Of a DNA stretch of 64,000 nucleotides, positions 35,992 to 43,918 are shown one piece after another. The notes beneath the pieces were generated by a model that worked only from the letters and a program-made list of their open reading frames with translations, did not search any database and was not told the origin of the DNA. Every line of letters starts with the position of its first letter. Positions within the stretch are counted from its first letter, which is position 1. The translations under genes were made by a program, and so were the position numbers. The stretch comes from Bacteroidota bacterium (lineage in GTDB: Bacteria > Bacteroidota > Ignavibacteria > Ignavibacteriales > Melioribacteraceae), in contig JAEWUC010000005.1 of NCBI GenBank assembly GCA_023397505.1, forward strand, positions 124,001 through 188,000. The letters run 5' to 3'.

Positions 35992-36303
35992 CTACTGCTT
36001 TTTGAAAAATAATCTAATTTCTTAGTACAGGGTGGGTTCCCATACAGTGTAATGATCTTTCCACGGATCGATATACGATTTAATATAAAAATCCTTGTAC
36101 TTTCTTTCATTCAATATTATTACAGGTTCATCGTAATAACTTTTAGGGAGTGAAACGTTTATCAAAAATGTATCATTGATGCTTTTAGAAAACATGTCGA
36201 AGCTTTTCGTTGCAGCTTTATATCTCACATTAGATTCCATAGATTTAGCACATGATAATGCAATTATTAATGATCCTATTAATACTGCCGCAAACCTATT
36301 CAT
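35992..36303 (-). pseudogene. Internally deleted putative-esterase (PF00756-like) gene
   Basis: The readable part is a lipoprotein signal (MNRFAAVLIGSLIIALSC) followed by DTFLINVSLPKSYYDEP. That is the first strand of a Putative-esterase fold. The sequence then jumps directly to LNERKYKDFYIKSYIDPWKD, followed by HYTVWEPTL, which resembles the extreme C-terminus of the same family (catalytic His region). About 200 residues, including the nucleophile elbow, appear missing. A TAA at 36022 then interrupts the frame; it reopens as EIRLFFKKQ before a TAG at 35992, the ending expected of an intact esterase. Two lesions suggest a dead gene. A genuine small lipoprotein of unknown function is the alternative. 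Confidence 0.6.
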
Positions 36304-36324
36304 TTTATTCTCAAATAATACCAA

Positions 36325-36746
36325 AGTTTATTATTCTTTCGGGAAACATTGCTTTAGAACTGATATGCATCGAAGAGTAGCATAAATCAGCTTAATAGAA
36401 TAATTAAAACTATTACTTTTTTCCTGTATGCTTGCTTCCCTTTGCTAAGAATATAAAACATAACTTTATTGCTGGTTTATAATCCAGGTTAAAAAACAAT
36501 AATTAACTAAAATTATGCCTAAACTAATCTTTTTAATTGTCTTAAAAAATGTGATTGACAAAACCATCTCTTTATTATTTTAATAAAACTATATCATTAT
36601 TTGAAAATACTCGAAACAGTCTTTTTATAAGTAAGATGGAAAACCTTAAAAATGTGTATCAATTACACAAATTTATCGTTTTTTATTTTACATATAATAT
36701 AGCACAATATTTGAAGAGCCACTAATAATAGAGTACGAGATATACT
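36325..36746. other. Divergent promoter region of the mannan epimerase
   Basis: This 422-bp AT-rich stretch holds no credible gene. A TTGACA at 36555-36560 is followed 18 bases later by TTTAAT and could be a sigma-70-type promoter for the epimerase on the plus strand. TAGCAC-N5-TTGAA at 36700-36715 loosely resembles a sigma-54 site, but both invariant dinucleotides are altered. Confidence 0.3.
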
Positions 36747-38165
36747 ATGAACATGAAACAAGAAATTTTTAGTGGGGTCAGAGCCGACAGTCAAAAAATT
36801 TGTCTCGAAATGCTTGACTACTTGCACAACAATTTATTGAATAAATGGTATCCGCTTGTTATAGATCAAGAATTTGGCGGATATTTAACAAATATAAGTT
36901 ACGATTTTAAGCTAATGCCAGAACAAGAAAAAATGATTGTTACTCAAGCAAGACATATGTGGACAACGGCAAAAGCAGCAGATTTTTTTAACAATGAAAA
37001 TTTTTACAACTATTCATTACACGGTTTTGATTTTATAAAGAATAAAATGTGGGATTCCGAATTCGGCGGGTATTTTCAAATTAGAAACAGAGAAGGCGGT
37101 TTTTCCGATGTTGAAAAATGGAATAACGAAAAGAGAGTTTACGGGAATGCATTCGCAGTTTACGGATTGGCCGCACTTTATAATCTTACAAATGATAAAG
37201 GGATATTAGCCCAGGCTAAAAAATCATTTGAGTGGATTGAAACACATTCATATGACCCAAAGTATGACGGATATTTTCAATTTTTAACACGCGAATCTAT
37301 ACCTTTTGATAATAATAGTGAATATAAATCGGAAGCAACTGATGCTGTTGAAATAGGTTTTAAAGACCAAAATTCATCAATCCATCTTCTTGAAGCTTAT
37401 ACTGAATTATATAATGCATGGAAAGATGAAAATGTTTTCAAACAACTTCACGGTTTATTAATACTTATCCGCGATGTAATTATTCATCCAAAAGGATATT
37501 TGCGATTATTCTTTCAGAATAATTGGCAGCCTGTTTCATTCAAAAATTCTCCGCCTGAAATTCGCGAAGCTAATTACAGACTTGATCATGTTTCGTTTGG
37601 GCACGATTATGAGACAGCTTTTTTGATGCTTGAAGCATCCCATGTTTTGGGATTGGAAGACGATATAAGAACATTACGCACGGCAAAGAAACTTATAGAT
37701 CATTCAATCAAAAACGGATGGGATAAAATAAACGGCGGTTTTTTTGATGAAGGATATTATTTCGATGAAAACGGCAAGTGCGAAATAATAAAGGAAACAA
37801 AAAATTGGTGGGCACAAGCGGAAGGTTTAAATGCTTTGCTTCTATTCGCTAAAATTTTTCCCGAAGAAAAAATTTATTATGACCTATTTTTGCAACAATG
37901 GGATTATATTAAAAATTATTTGATTGACCATGAAAACGGCGATTGGTATTGGGGTAGTTTGGAAAAAGAACCGCATCATATGAATACTCCGAAAGGCAGT
38001 ATTTGGAAAGCAACTTATCACAACGGGCGGTCGTTGATGAATTGTATAAAGATGCTAAGTGACGAGAATTTTGACATATATAGAAACAATGAAAAATTCA
38101 GAATTCTGAAGAATGAGTTCGATCATTTTATTATTCATTGGAAACAACAAGCTAAATACATATAG
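36747..38165 (+). CDS. AGE-family sugar 2-epimerase, probable mannobiose/cellobiose 2-epimerase
   Basis: This 472-residue cytoplasmic alpha/alpha-barrel protein belongs to the N-acylglucosamine 2-epimerase superfamily. Landmarks are QEFGGYLTNISYDF and TQARHMWTTAKAA at the N-terminus, KDQNSSIHLLEAYTELYNAW near residue 209, DHVSFGHDYETAFLMLEA near 280, KNWWAQAEGLNALL near 350 and KATYHNGRSLMNCIKML near 427. The histidines in the last three blocks correspond to catalytic positions of cellobiose 2-epimerases. In mannan pathways such an enzyme turns mannobiose into mannosyl-glucose, the substrate of the GH130 phosphorylase encoded next. It is longer than typical (about 400), mainly by insertions. 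It is the only plus-strand gene of the mannan module. Confidence 0.8.
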   Translation: MNMKQEIFSGVRADSQKICLEMLDYLHNNLLNKWYPLVIDQEFGGYLTNISYDFKLMPEQEKMIVTQARHMWTTAKAADFFNNENFYNYSLHGFDFIKNKMWDSEFGGYFQIRNREGGFSDVEKWNNEKRVYGNAFAVYGLAALYNLTNDKGILAQAKKSFEWIETHSYDPKYDGYFQFLTRESIPFDNNSEYKSEATDAVEIGFKDQNSSIHLLEAYTELYNAWKDENVFKQLHGLLILIRDVIIHPKGYLRLFFQNNWQPVSFKNSPPEIREANYRLDHVSFGHDYETAFLMLEASHVLGLEDDIRTLRTAKKLIDHSIKNGWDKINGGFFDEGYYFDENGKCEIIKETKNWWAQAEGLNALLLFAKIFPEEKIYYDLFLQQWDYIKNYLIDHENGDWYWGSLEKEPHHMNTPKGSIWKATYHNGRSLMNCIKMLSDENFDIYRNNEKFRILKNEFDHFIIHWKQQAKYI

Positions 38166-38188
38166 AAAGCAATTTAGATTAATCGAGT

Positions 38189-38217
38189 AAAATCCCTTCT
38201 CATCCAGAAGGGATTTT
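38189..38217. terminator. Terminator after the epimerase gene
   Basis: A perfect 12-bp stem AAAATCCCTTCT / AGAAGGGATTTT encloses a 5-base loop. The flanking A and T tracts let it act in both directions. It is 24 bp past the epimerase stop. Confidence 0.85.
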
Positions 38218-38239
38218 GTCTTTAATATAATTGAGATTT

Positions 38240-38279
38240 AAAAAGCCATGCCGGTATTAACAAAAACACATGGCTTTTT
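38240..38279 (-). terminator. Terminator after the GH130 gene
   Basis: A perfect 11-bp stem AAAAAGCCATG / CATGGCTTTTT encloses an 18-base loop. It lies 29 bp past the GH130 stop on its transcribed strand. An 11-mer, TGGGAGGCACC, sits against it and recurs beside the exuT-uxaC hairpin. Confidence 0.7.
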
Positions 38280-38307
38280 GGGAGGCACCCAGAAAAAGAA
38301 GAAGTTA

Positions 38308-39495
38308 CTATTTCTTCTTCATTAACTTCAGATTTCTCGCTATCAATTCATTTCTTTGTTGAACGCTTAAAGCGCTGCGATAACCATCTTCAGGAGTATT
38401 TAAAACGTAATCTAAAAGTTTATCGACTGTTGAAGTTGCAACGTGCATACGCGTATCGGAAGAAGCATAATAAATTAAAACATCGCTATTAGATTTTTTA
38501 ACCCAGCCGTTGCTAAAAACAACGTTCGAAACATCACCGACACGTTCTTCGCCCTCGGGGGCAATAAAATAACCGCCGGGTTTTGCAATTACTTTGCTCG
38601 GGTCTTTAAGATCGGTTAAGAATAAATAAAGTACATAACGAAGTCCCGCTGCGGTATTGCGCACGCCGTGTGCAAGTTGCAGCCATCCCTTTTTGGTTTT
38701 TATCGGGGCGGGACCCATGCCGTTTTTAACTTCTTTGATTGTATGATAAATTCTATCGTCAATTATTGTTTCTCTTTCGATCACTGCGTTTTCAATTGAA
38801 TCAGATAAACCCCAACCTATTCCTCCGCCTGTTCCGGCATCAATAAATCCATCTTGAGGGCGGGTGTAAAATGCATACTTACCATTTACAAATTCCGGGT
38901 GAAGCACAACATTTCTTTGCTGGGGAGATTTTGTTTTTAAATCAGGCAGGCGTTCCCACTTTATTAAATCTTTCGTGCGTACAATTCCGCATTGTGCGTT
39001 TGCAGCCGAAGTATCGCTCAACGGTGCATCTTTATCTTTTCTCTCAGTGCAGAATAAACCGTAAATCCAACCGTCCTCGTGTTTTACCAAACGCATATCG
39101 TAAACATTCGTATCGGGTTCTTTTGTTTCAGGTAATATTACTGGGTAATCCCAAAATTTAAAATTATCAATTCCATTTGGTGATTCGGCTATAGCGATAA
39201 AAGATTTTCGGTCAGCGCCTTCTACGCGAACTGCAAGTACTATTTTATCTTTGAACTCCATTGCACCGGCATTAAATGTTCCGTTAACACCAATTCTTTC
39301 CATCAGGAAAGGATTAGTTTTGGGATTTAAATCGTACCTCCAGAATATTGGTGCATGTTCAGCAGTTAAAACAGGAAATCTATAACGGTCAAAAATTCCG
39401 TTGCCGCTTTTCAATTTCACATTTTTTCTTTCAATAAGTTTTTTATGATTGTCAAAAAGCTTTTTTATTTTTTTATTGAAATTATCTTTATTCAC
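38308..39495 (-). CDS. GH130 beta-mannoside phosphorylase (mannosyl-glucose phosphorylase-like)
   Basis: This 395-residue cytoplasmic five-bladed propeller of family GH130 has the NVYDMRLVKHEDGWIYGLFC stretch near 140, whose Asp is the predicted general acid region. It also has GRVEGADRKSFIAIAESPNG-type features near 75, HPEFVNGKYAFYTRPQDGF near 210 and the phosphate-binding HGVRNTAAGLRY segment near 283. The length and these blocks resemble GH130_1 enzymes, which phosphorolyse 4-O-beta-mannosyl-glucose to mannose 1-phosphate and glucose. The start is GTG with AAGG six bases upstream. It follows the SSS symporter gene by 16 bp, forming an operon, and its substrate would be made by the adjacent epimerase. 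Confidence 0.88.
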   Translation of the reverse strand: MNKDNFNKKIKKLFDNHKKLIERKNVKLKSGNGIFDRYRFPVLTAEHAPIFWRYDLNPKTNPFLMERIGVNGTFNAGAMEFKDKIVLAVRVEGADRKSFIAIAESPNGIDNFKFWDYPVILPETKEPDTNVYDMRLVKHEDGWIYGLFCTERKDKDAPLSDTSAANAQCGIVRTKDLIKWERLPDLKTKSPQQRNVVLHPEFVNGKYAFYTRPQDGFIDAGTGGGIGWGLSDSIENAVIERETIIDDRIYHTIKEVKNGMGPAPIKTKKGWLQLAHGVRNTAAGLRYVLYLFLTDLKDPSKVIAKPGGYFIAPEGEERVGDVSNVVFSNGWVKKSNSDVLIYYASSDTRMHVATSTVDKLLDYVLNTPEDGYRSALSVQQRNELIARNLKLMKKK

Positions 39496-39511
39496 TTTTT
39501 ACCTTATCTTA

Positions 39512-41353
39512 TTAAATTTTTTCAGCCATTTCCTGATAAAACTTTTCCACCTTATCGCCGGCTATTTTTTCTAATTTATCGTACCAAGTAAATTTTAGGA
39601 TTATTGTTGTTACAAGAGTTACAGCTAAAGTTTCAGCCAAATTGATATATGCTTTAGTAACTAAAAATATTGGTGAAGCAACCAACGATGTTTGCCAAAT
39701 TATACCTATTACTACATTGAAAGCATCCATTTTGAAATTGGTATTTGGCTGAAATTCCGGGAAACGTTGTTGTACTTTTTTACGAACCGGTCCCCATGCA
39801 CCCCACGGACGGACCCGGATATAAAACTTCATTAAAACTTCATCCGGTTCGGTCTCGGTTAAATAGCTCCCGAGGAAACAACCGATTAACGAAATAGCTA
39901 AAATAACCGGGAATGCATTAAGCGCAGGTAATGCAGGAAAAAAAATAGGGGCCAAAATTGAAGCACTAATACCAAGAACCATTCCCCAAAAATAACCGTA
40001 ACCGTTTAAACGCCACCAATACCATTTCAAAACATTTGCTGCAGTGTATCCGCCGAATAAACCGTTTGTAATCCATAAAGTTACTTGATTTACGGAATCA
40101 ACAATAAAACCAAATACAAAGCCTACTATTACAAAAAATACAGCAACTATATAACTTAACTGCACATATTTTTTATCAGGTGCATTAGGATTAATAAATT
40201 TTTTATAAATATCATTAACGATGTAAGCCGGCGCTGCATTTATCGTTGCAGCATATGTTGACATAAAAGCTGCGAGCAAACCGGCAAGTAAAAGTCCAAC
40301 TAATCCAATCGGTATTAGACTTCTCAGCGCGTAAGGTAATATCATTTCAAAGTCAATATTGGGACCCATTGCTTTTAGTTGCGGAATAAGAAAAACCAAC
40401 GCCAGCACTGTTAAACCGGTTATCATCATAAATCTTGGAAAGAATAAAACGACAGATACAAAGCCGCTCATCTTTGCTGCTTCCTTTGGATTGCGCGTTG
40501 CAAGTACCCTTTGCATGTCATAGTTTGGCGCGGGTCCTGCTGATGAAACAAGAATTCCTTTAAATAAAACAAGCATAAAAAATATTGTAAATAACTCGTA
40601 ACCATCTTGAGCAATTTTAGAATTAACGCTATCAATCAAATTTGACCAGTCCATGTTTAGATTCCAGCCGAAGAAAATATCTTTCCATCCGTTAGGAACT
40701 ACCGCATTCAATGCTTCAGGCGCAACAGCATTCATTGCAACAATACCCACTGCAATCGATGCTATTGTCATAACAATAAACTGGAGAAACTCTGTAATAA
40801 CAACACTGAACATGCCTCCTTTGATAGCATACACCGCTGTAATACTCATTATTAAAACCGCATACATATCTGCTGAAATATCCCAAGGCAAGAAGGTCTT
40901 TGCGAATTTTCCGATTCCCTTAAAATCATATGCGATCATTCCGATTACACTAATCAAAGCAAAACACACAACAATTATGTGGGCAAGCCGCGCTCCTTTT
41001 CCGTTTCCAAAACGTGTTTGTATCCATTGCGCGCCAGTCATCACGCCCGAACGGCGGAGCCAAATGGCCAAAAAGATCATTAAAAATATTTGGTTAAATA
41101 CCGGCCAAACCCAAGGTATCCACACACTTTTCAATCCATAAACAAATAGAAGATAAACAAGCCACATGGTTCCGGTTATGTCAAACATCCCGGAGGCATT
41201 TGATACTCCCAGCATCCACCACGGTAAGGAATTGCTGCCGAGGAAATAAGAATCAAGGTCTTTTATTGATTTGCGGGAAACAAGAATTCCAAGACCGAAA
41301 ACTACTGCGAAATAAGCTACTATTATTCCAACGTCGATAATATGAATATGCAT
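39512..41353 (-). CDS. Sodium:solute symporter (SSS), probable manno-oligosaccharide uptake
   Basis: This 613-residue polytopic membrane protein of the SSS family has about 13-15 hydrophobic segments. It begins with an outside N-terminus HIIDVGIIVAYFAVVFGLG. The SSS signature region is GLVGLLLAGLLAAFMSTYAA near residue 350; the GMFDITGTMWLVY segment near 55 lies in the ion/substrate core. It is co-transcribed with the GH130 gene. Symporters of this family occur in mannan-degradation gene sets, so mannobiose or mannosyl-glucose is the probable substrate, though glucose or mannose is possible. A CG-centred candidate operator is found 78 bp upstream of its start. Confidence 0.82.
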   Translation of the reverse strand: MHIHIIDVGIIVAYFAVVFGLGILVSRKSIKDLDSYFLGSNSLPWWMLGVSNASGMFDITGTMWLVYLLFVYGLKSVWIPWVWPVFNQIFLMIFLAIWLRRSGVMTGAQWIQTRFGNGKGARLAHIIVVCFALISVIGMIAYDFKGIGKFAKTFLPWDISADMYAVLIMSITAVYAIKGGMFSVVITEFLQFIVMTIASIAVGIVAMNAVAPEALNAVVPNGWKDIFFGWNLNMDWSNLIDSVNSKIAQDGYELFTIFFMLVLFKGILVSSAGPAPNYDMQRVLATRNPKEAAKMSGFVSVVLFFPRFMMITGLTVLALVFLIPQLKAMGPNIDFEMILPYALRSLIPIGLVGLLLAGLLAAFMSTYAATINAAPAYIVNDIYKKFINPNAPDKKYVQLSYIVAVFFVIVGFVFGFIVDSVNQVTLWITNGLFGGYTAANVLKWYWWRLNGYGYFWGMVLGISASILAPIFFPALPALNAFPVILAISLIGCFLGSYLTETEPDEVLMKFYIRVRPWGAWGPVRKKVQQRFPEFQPNTNFKMDAFNVVIGIIWQTSLVASPIFLVTKAYINLAETLAVTLVTTIILKFTWYDKLEKIAGDKVEKFYQEMAEKI

Positions 41354-41430
41354 TTTCTTTCTTGTTTGTGATTAGAAATTGGAAAAGTTTATTAGTGCAG
41401 AAATAATGCCAAATAAGAAACCATTGTTTT

Positions 41431-41443
41431 CTTAAACCGTTTC
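41431..41443. promoter_or_regulatory. Candidate LacI-type operator upstream of the SSS symporter
   Basis: CTTAAACCGTTTC, read with its flanks as TTGAAACGG-TTTAA on the other strand, is a CG-centred imperfect palindrome. It differs at one base from the reverse complement of the site at 4889-4901 upstream of exuT. No LacI gene lies in the mannan module. Confidence 0.35.
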
Positions 41444-41539
41444 AATAATACCAATTAATTACAAGTAACATGATTTTATTATTATAATAAATTTTATGAA
41501 ATTGATAATTGAACAATACGGCAAGTTTTCAACAGAATG

Positions 41540-41905
41540 TTATTCTTTTCCAAATTCGATAAACTCAACCGGTGCGCCGTTTTCTAAAATCATGGCAACT
41601 CTAGTTCCTTTTGCAGGCGAACTTATTTCGCCAATCATCTCTTTTCCAATTATTGCAGAATCAAGATCATCAACTTCAAAAGCTATATGCGGTACTTTTT
41701 TTATTATTTCTGAAATCGGACTTCCTACTTCAAAACGCATCCATTCAATCCCGAAATCGCTTGTATCAAAACCCGAGACGTAAAATTTGTACTGCTCTAA
41801 ATATTTTTCATTGGGTTTTATATCATTTGTTGGAATACCGATATGATGAAATCGCATTCCCATTTTGGAAATTGCGAACGGCGGTTCGTTGTCTTTCCTT
41901 ATCAT
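41540..41905 (-). CDS. VOC-superfamily (glyoxalase-like) protein
   Basis: This 121-residue protein has the paired beta-alpha-beta-beta-beta modules of the vicinal-oxygen-chelate fold: RFHHIGIPTND near residue 18, VPHIAFEVDDLDSAIIGKEM near 71 and GAPVEFIEFGKE at the end. The His residues in HHIG and PHIAF and the Glu in VEFIEFG are the likely metal ligands. The reaction is unknown; related small VOC proteins appear in sugar loci without an assigned function. It lies upstream of the SSS gene with a 186-bp gap. The true start may be the Met of MGMRFHH (residue 15). Confidence 0.7.
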   Translation of the reverse strand: MIRKDNEPPFAISKMGMRFHHIGIPTNDIKPNEKYLEQYKFYVSGFDTSDFGIEWMRFEVGSPISEIIKKVPHIAFEVDDLDSAIIGKEMIGEISSPAKGTRVAMILENGAPVEFIEFGKE

Positions 41906-42000
41906 GAATTATCTCTCTTCATGTTTATTTATAAAGTATGTGATAATAATTTTTCACCAAATGTCTTTATACTTCTATTCTTTCATCTATATCAAGATGA

Positions 42001-43218
42001 TTAAAATGGAATACGGTAAAGATAGAATGAATTAAATAACTCAATTCTCTTTTGTATATTAATTTTTTCAATATCGGTCTGCGAAAACGGTTGTGAATAA
42101 ATTCCTTTTATGTGGCGATTGAATAAAATTTTTGGCGCGGTACTGAAGTAAACAAAATCTTGGGCGCTAGGATGATTAATGTAAGGAGCATAATGATGTG
42201 TTTTGTTCGCGTTTCGCCAAACCATAACAAAACCTATTCTAATTGAATCATCATCGATTGCTTTTAACAATCTATCCGTCCACCACCTATCGTTTACAAT
42301 TCCTTCCAATCCGGTTTCGGTAAAAGCCGCAACCTTATTATTTTTTTCTGCAACTGCAGTAACAATTTTTAATTTTTTCTTAACCCAATCGAGACCATCT
42401 CCGTCGGGAGTAAAATCATAATAAATATCCGTTCCGAGAATATCAACATACTCATCGCCCGGGTAGCGATCGAGGAATTCTTCTTCGCTGTAAAAATTTC
42501 TATCGGGTGAAAAAGCATACAAAATATTTCTAATTTTTCTTTTATCTCTCAAATAAGTTACAGTTGTTCTCCAAAGTTCTATAAACTCTTCCCGCGTGCA
42601 GTGGCGTTTGCCCCACCAAAACCAGTTTCCGTCAAATTCATGAAATGGGCGAAAAATAATCGGAATAAGTCTGCCGGTTGAATCTTTGACCGACGAAACA
42701 AAATCTGCAATACGATCAAGCCATCTTAAATAACGCAAATAATAACCCCCGCCGGGAATTATTTTTTCTATTGCGCGGGTTGTATCGTAAAAAGATCCAA
42801 GCGTTACGGGATTATCAGCATGCCAGCAAAAAACATTAATGCCTTCACGTTCATAAGCTTCTTCAACATATTTATTAATAGGGAATCGATTCAAGTCAAT
42901 ATTATCAGGCCAAAACAGCGAATTAAAATCCCATCCGTAAACGCCCGGATAATCATTTGCAATATCTTTAACATCCGAACGGTTTTTGTCCCCTTGCCAA
43001 TCGATACCATACGCAGTGGATTCGTGATGTCCAAAAATTATTTTAGTGCACGCTAATTTTTTCAAGTTGTTGAACAGCAGAATGGTTTCTTGTGTTGCAA
43101 GAGTATCAACAAGATTTATGTTCAAATCTTTTTGCGTTATTACTTTTTGAACTTCGGGCATACAACCCGATATATAAAAGATAGTAACAATTGTAAAAAT
43201 GATTATTCTTTTTTTCAT
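42001..43218 (-). CDS. GH26 beta-mannanase lipoprotein
   Basis: This 405-residue protein has a lipoprotein signal (IFTIVTIFYISGC, Cys19), so it is probably anchored at a membrane or the cell surface. The GH26 TIM barrel shows the FGHHESTAYG and GVYGWDF openings. The acid/base is E194 in IFRPFHEFDGNWFWWG, and the nucleophile is E301 in AFTETGLEG. These are the two family-defining glutamates. The length agrees with mannobiose-producing endo- or exo-mannanases. It probably generates the mannobiose used by the epimerase and GH130. Upstream sits a fragment of an SGNH esterase, suggesting that an acetyl-mannan esterase was once part of this unit. Confidence 0.92.
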   Translation of the reverse strand: MKKRIIIFTIVTIFYISGCMPEVQKVITQKDLNINLVDTLATQETILLFNNLKKLACTKIIFGHHESTAYGIDWQGDKNRSDVKDIANDYPGVYGWDFNSLFWPDNIDLNRFPINKYVEEAYEREGINVFCWHADNPVTLGSFYDTTRAIEKIIPGGGYYLRYLRWLDRIADFVSSVKDSTGRLIPIIFRPFHEFDGNWFWWGKRHCTREEFIELWRTTVTYLRDKRKIRNILYAFSPDRNFYSEEEFLDRYPGDEYVDILGTDIYYDFTPDGDGLDWVKKKLKIVTAVAEKNNKVAAFTETGLEGIVNDRWWTDRLLKAIDDDSIRIGFVMVWRNANKTHHYAPYINHPSAQDFVYFSTAPKILFNRHIKGIYSQPFSQTDIEKINIQKRIELFNSFYLYRIPF

Positions 43219-43294
43219 ATTTCCTATTTTATAAAAAAATATTTGTCAATTTTTTCATTTTGTTCATTAAAGCAATCAATTATTTTTTATCAAC

Positions 43295-43579
43295 TCAATT
43301 TTGCTTTGTAAATATTTCAAATGATTCAATTGACGAAATAATTTGATCTGCCATTTTTTTGTGTGTTGCAACCGTCGGATGCCCGTTGGCGGCATAACCT
43401 CCGTCGAAGTAATTGAACTGTGTGTAAAATATATCTTTGTTTCCATTTACGATTTCTTCGTCAACTACCTGTTTTACATTTTGCCTAATCCATTCCGGAA
43501 ACGCCGCGACAGTTACAATCTTTACATTCGGATAAACCTTTTTTAATTCGTCAATAAAATCATAATTGCCATCCCGAAT
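43295..43579 (-). pseudogene. C-terminal remnant of an SGNH/GDSL carbohydrate esterase
   Basis: An open frame without a start codon encodes about 94 residues, IRDGNYDFIDELKKVYPNVK, then TVAAFPEWIRQ, YFDGGYAANGHPTVATHKKM and a normal stop. The strand-helix alternation and the terminal GHPTVATHKKMADQI, with the catalytic His of an SGNH hydrolase, mark it as the C-terminal third of such an esterase. A TAA lies immediately upstream in frame, and nothing in the preceding 340 bp resembles the missing GDS block. It is thus a decayed gene. Its product was probably an acetyl esterase serving the adjacent GH26 mannanase. Confidence 0.7.
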
Positions 43580-43918
43580 TTAAATATAGTCTTCAATTCA
43601 ACTCCGTTACTTATTAGAAATATAATTTAAATGTCCTTATTTACGAACAGATAATTAAACTATTCCCGGATAATCTTGCGAGTCTTAATTGTGAAATGGG
43701 ACAGAAATTATGCCAAAAAATATTATCAAAACCATTGATTTGTGTTATAAAATTAACACTAAAGATAGACGGGTGAACATTTAGTTTATGATGACGATAA
43801 ACAATTATCAAATTGATAATTGACTGGAAAATTATGTAGTCTTTCTTTTGAATTTTCAAATAGGAGTTTCTTTAAGGTAAAAATAGTAGTAAATCTTGGA
43901 GTATCGGATTTTCTATAA
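43580..43918. other. Intergenic region with no recognisable gene
   Basis: This 339-bp stretch lies between the esterase remnant and the membrane kinase gene. A 72-codon minus-strand frame (43641-43859) has no family resemblance, no ribosome site and an AT-rich composition, so I do not call it. No terminator or operator stands out. Confidence 0.4.

Noticed and set aside
36700..36715. Sigma-54-like promoter TAGCAC-N5-TTGAA upstream of the epimerase
   Set aside because: The spacing fits, but both near-invariant GG and GC dinucleotides are changed, so it is not a supported site.
43641..43859. 72-codon minus-strand frame as a small gene
   Set aside because: No ribosome site, no family resemblance and low-complexity AT-rich content; it could be decayed DNA next to the esterase remnant.
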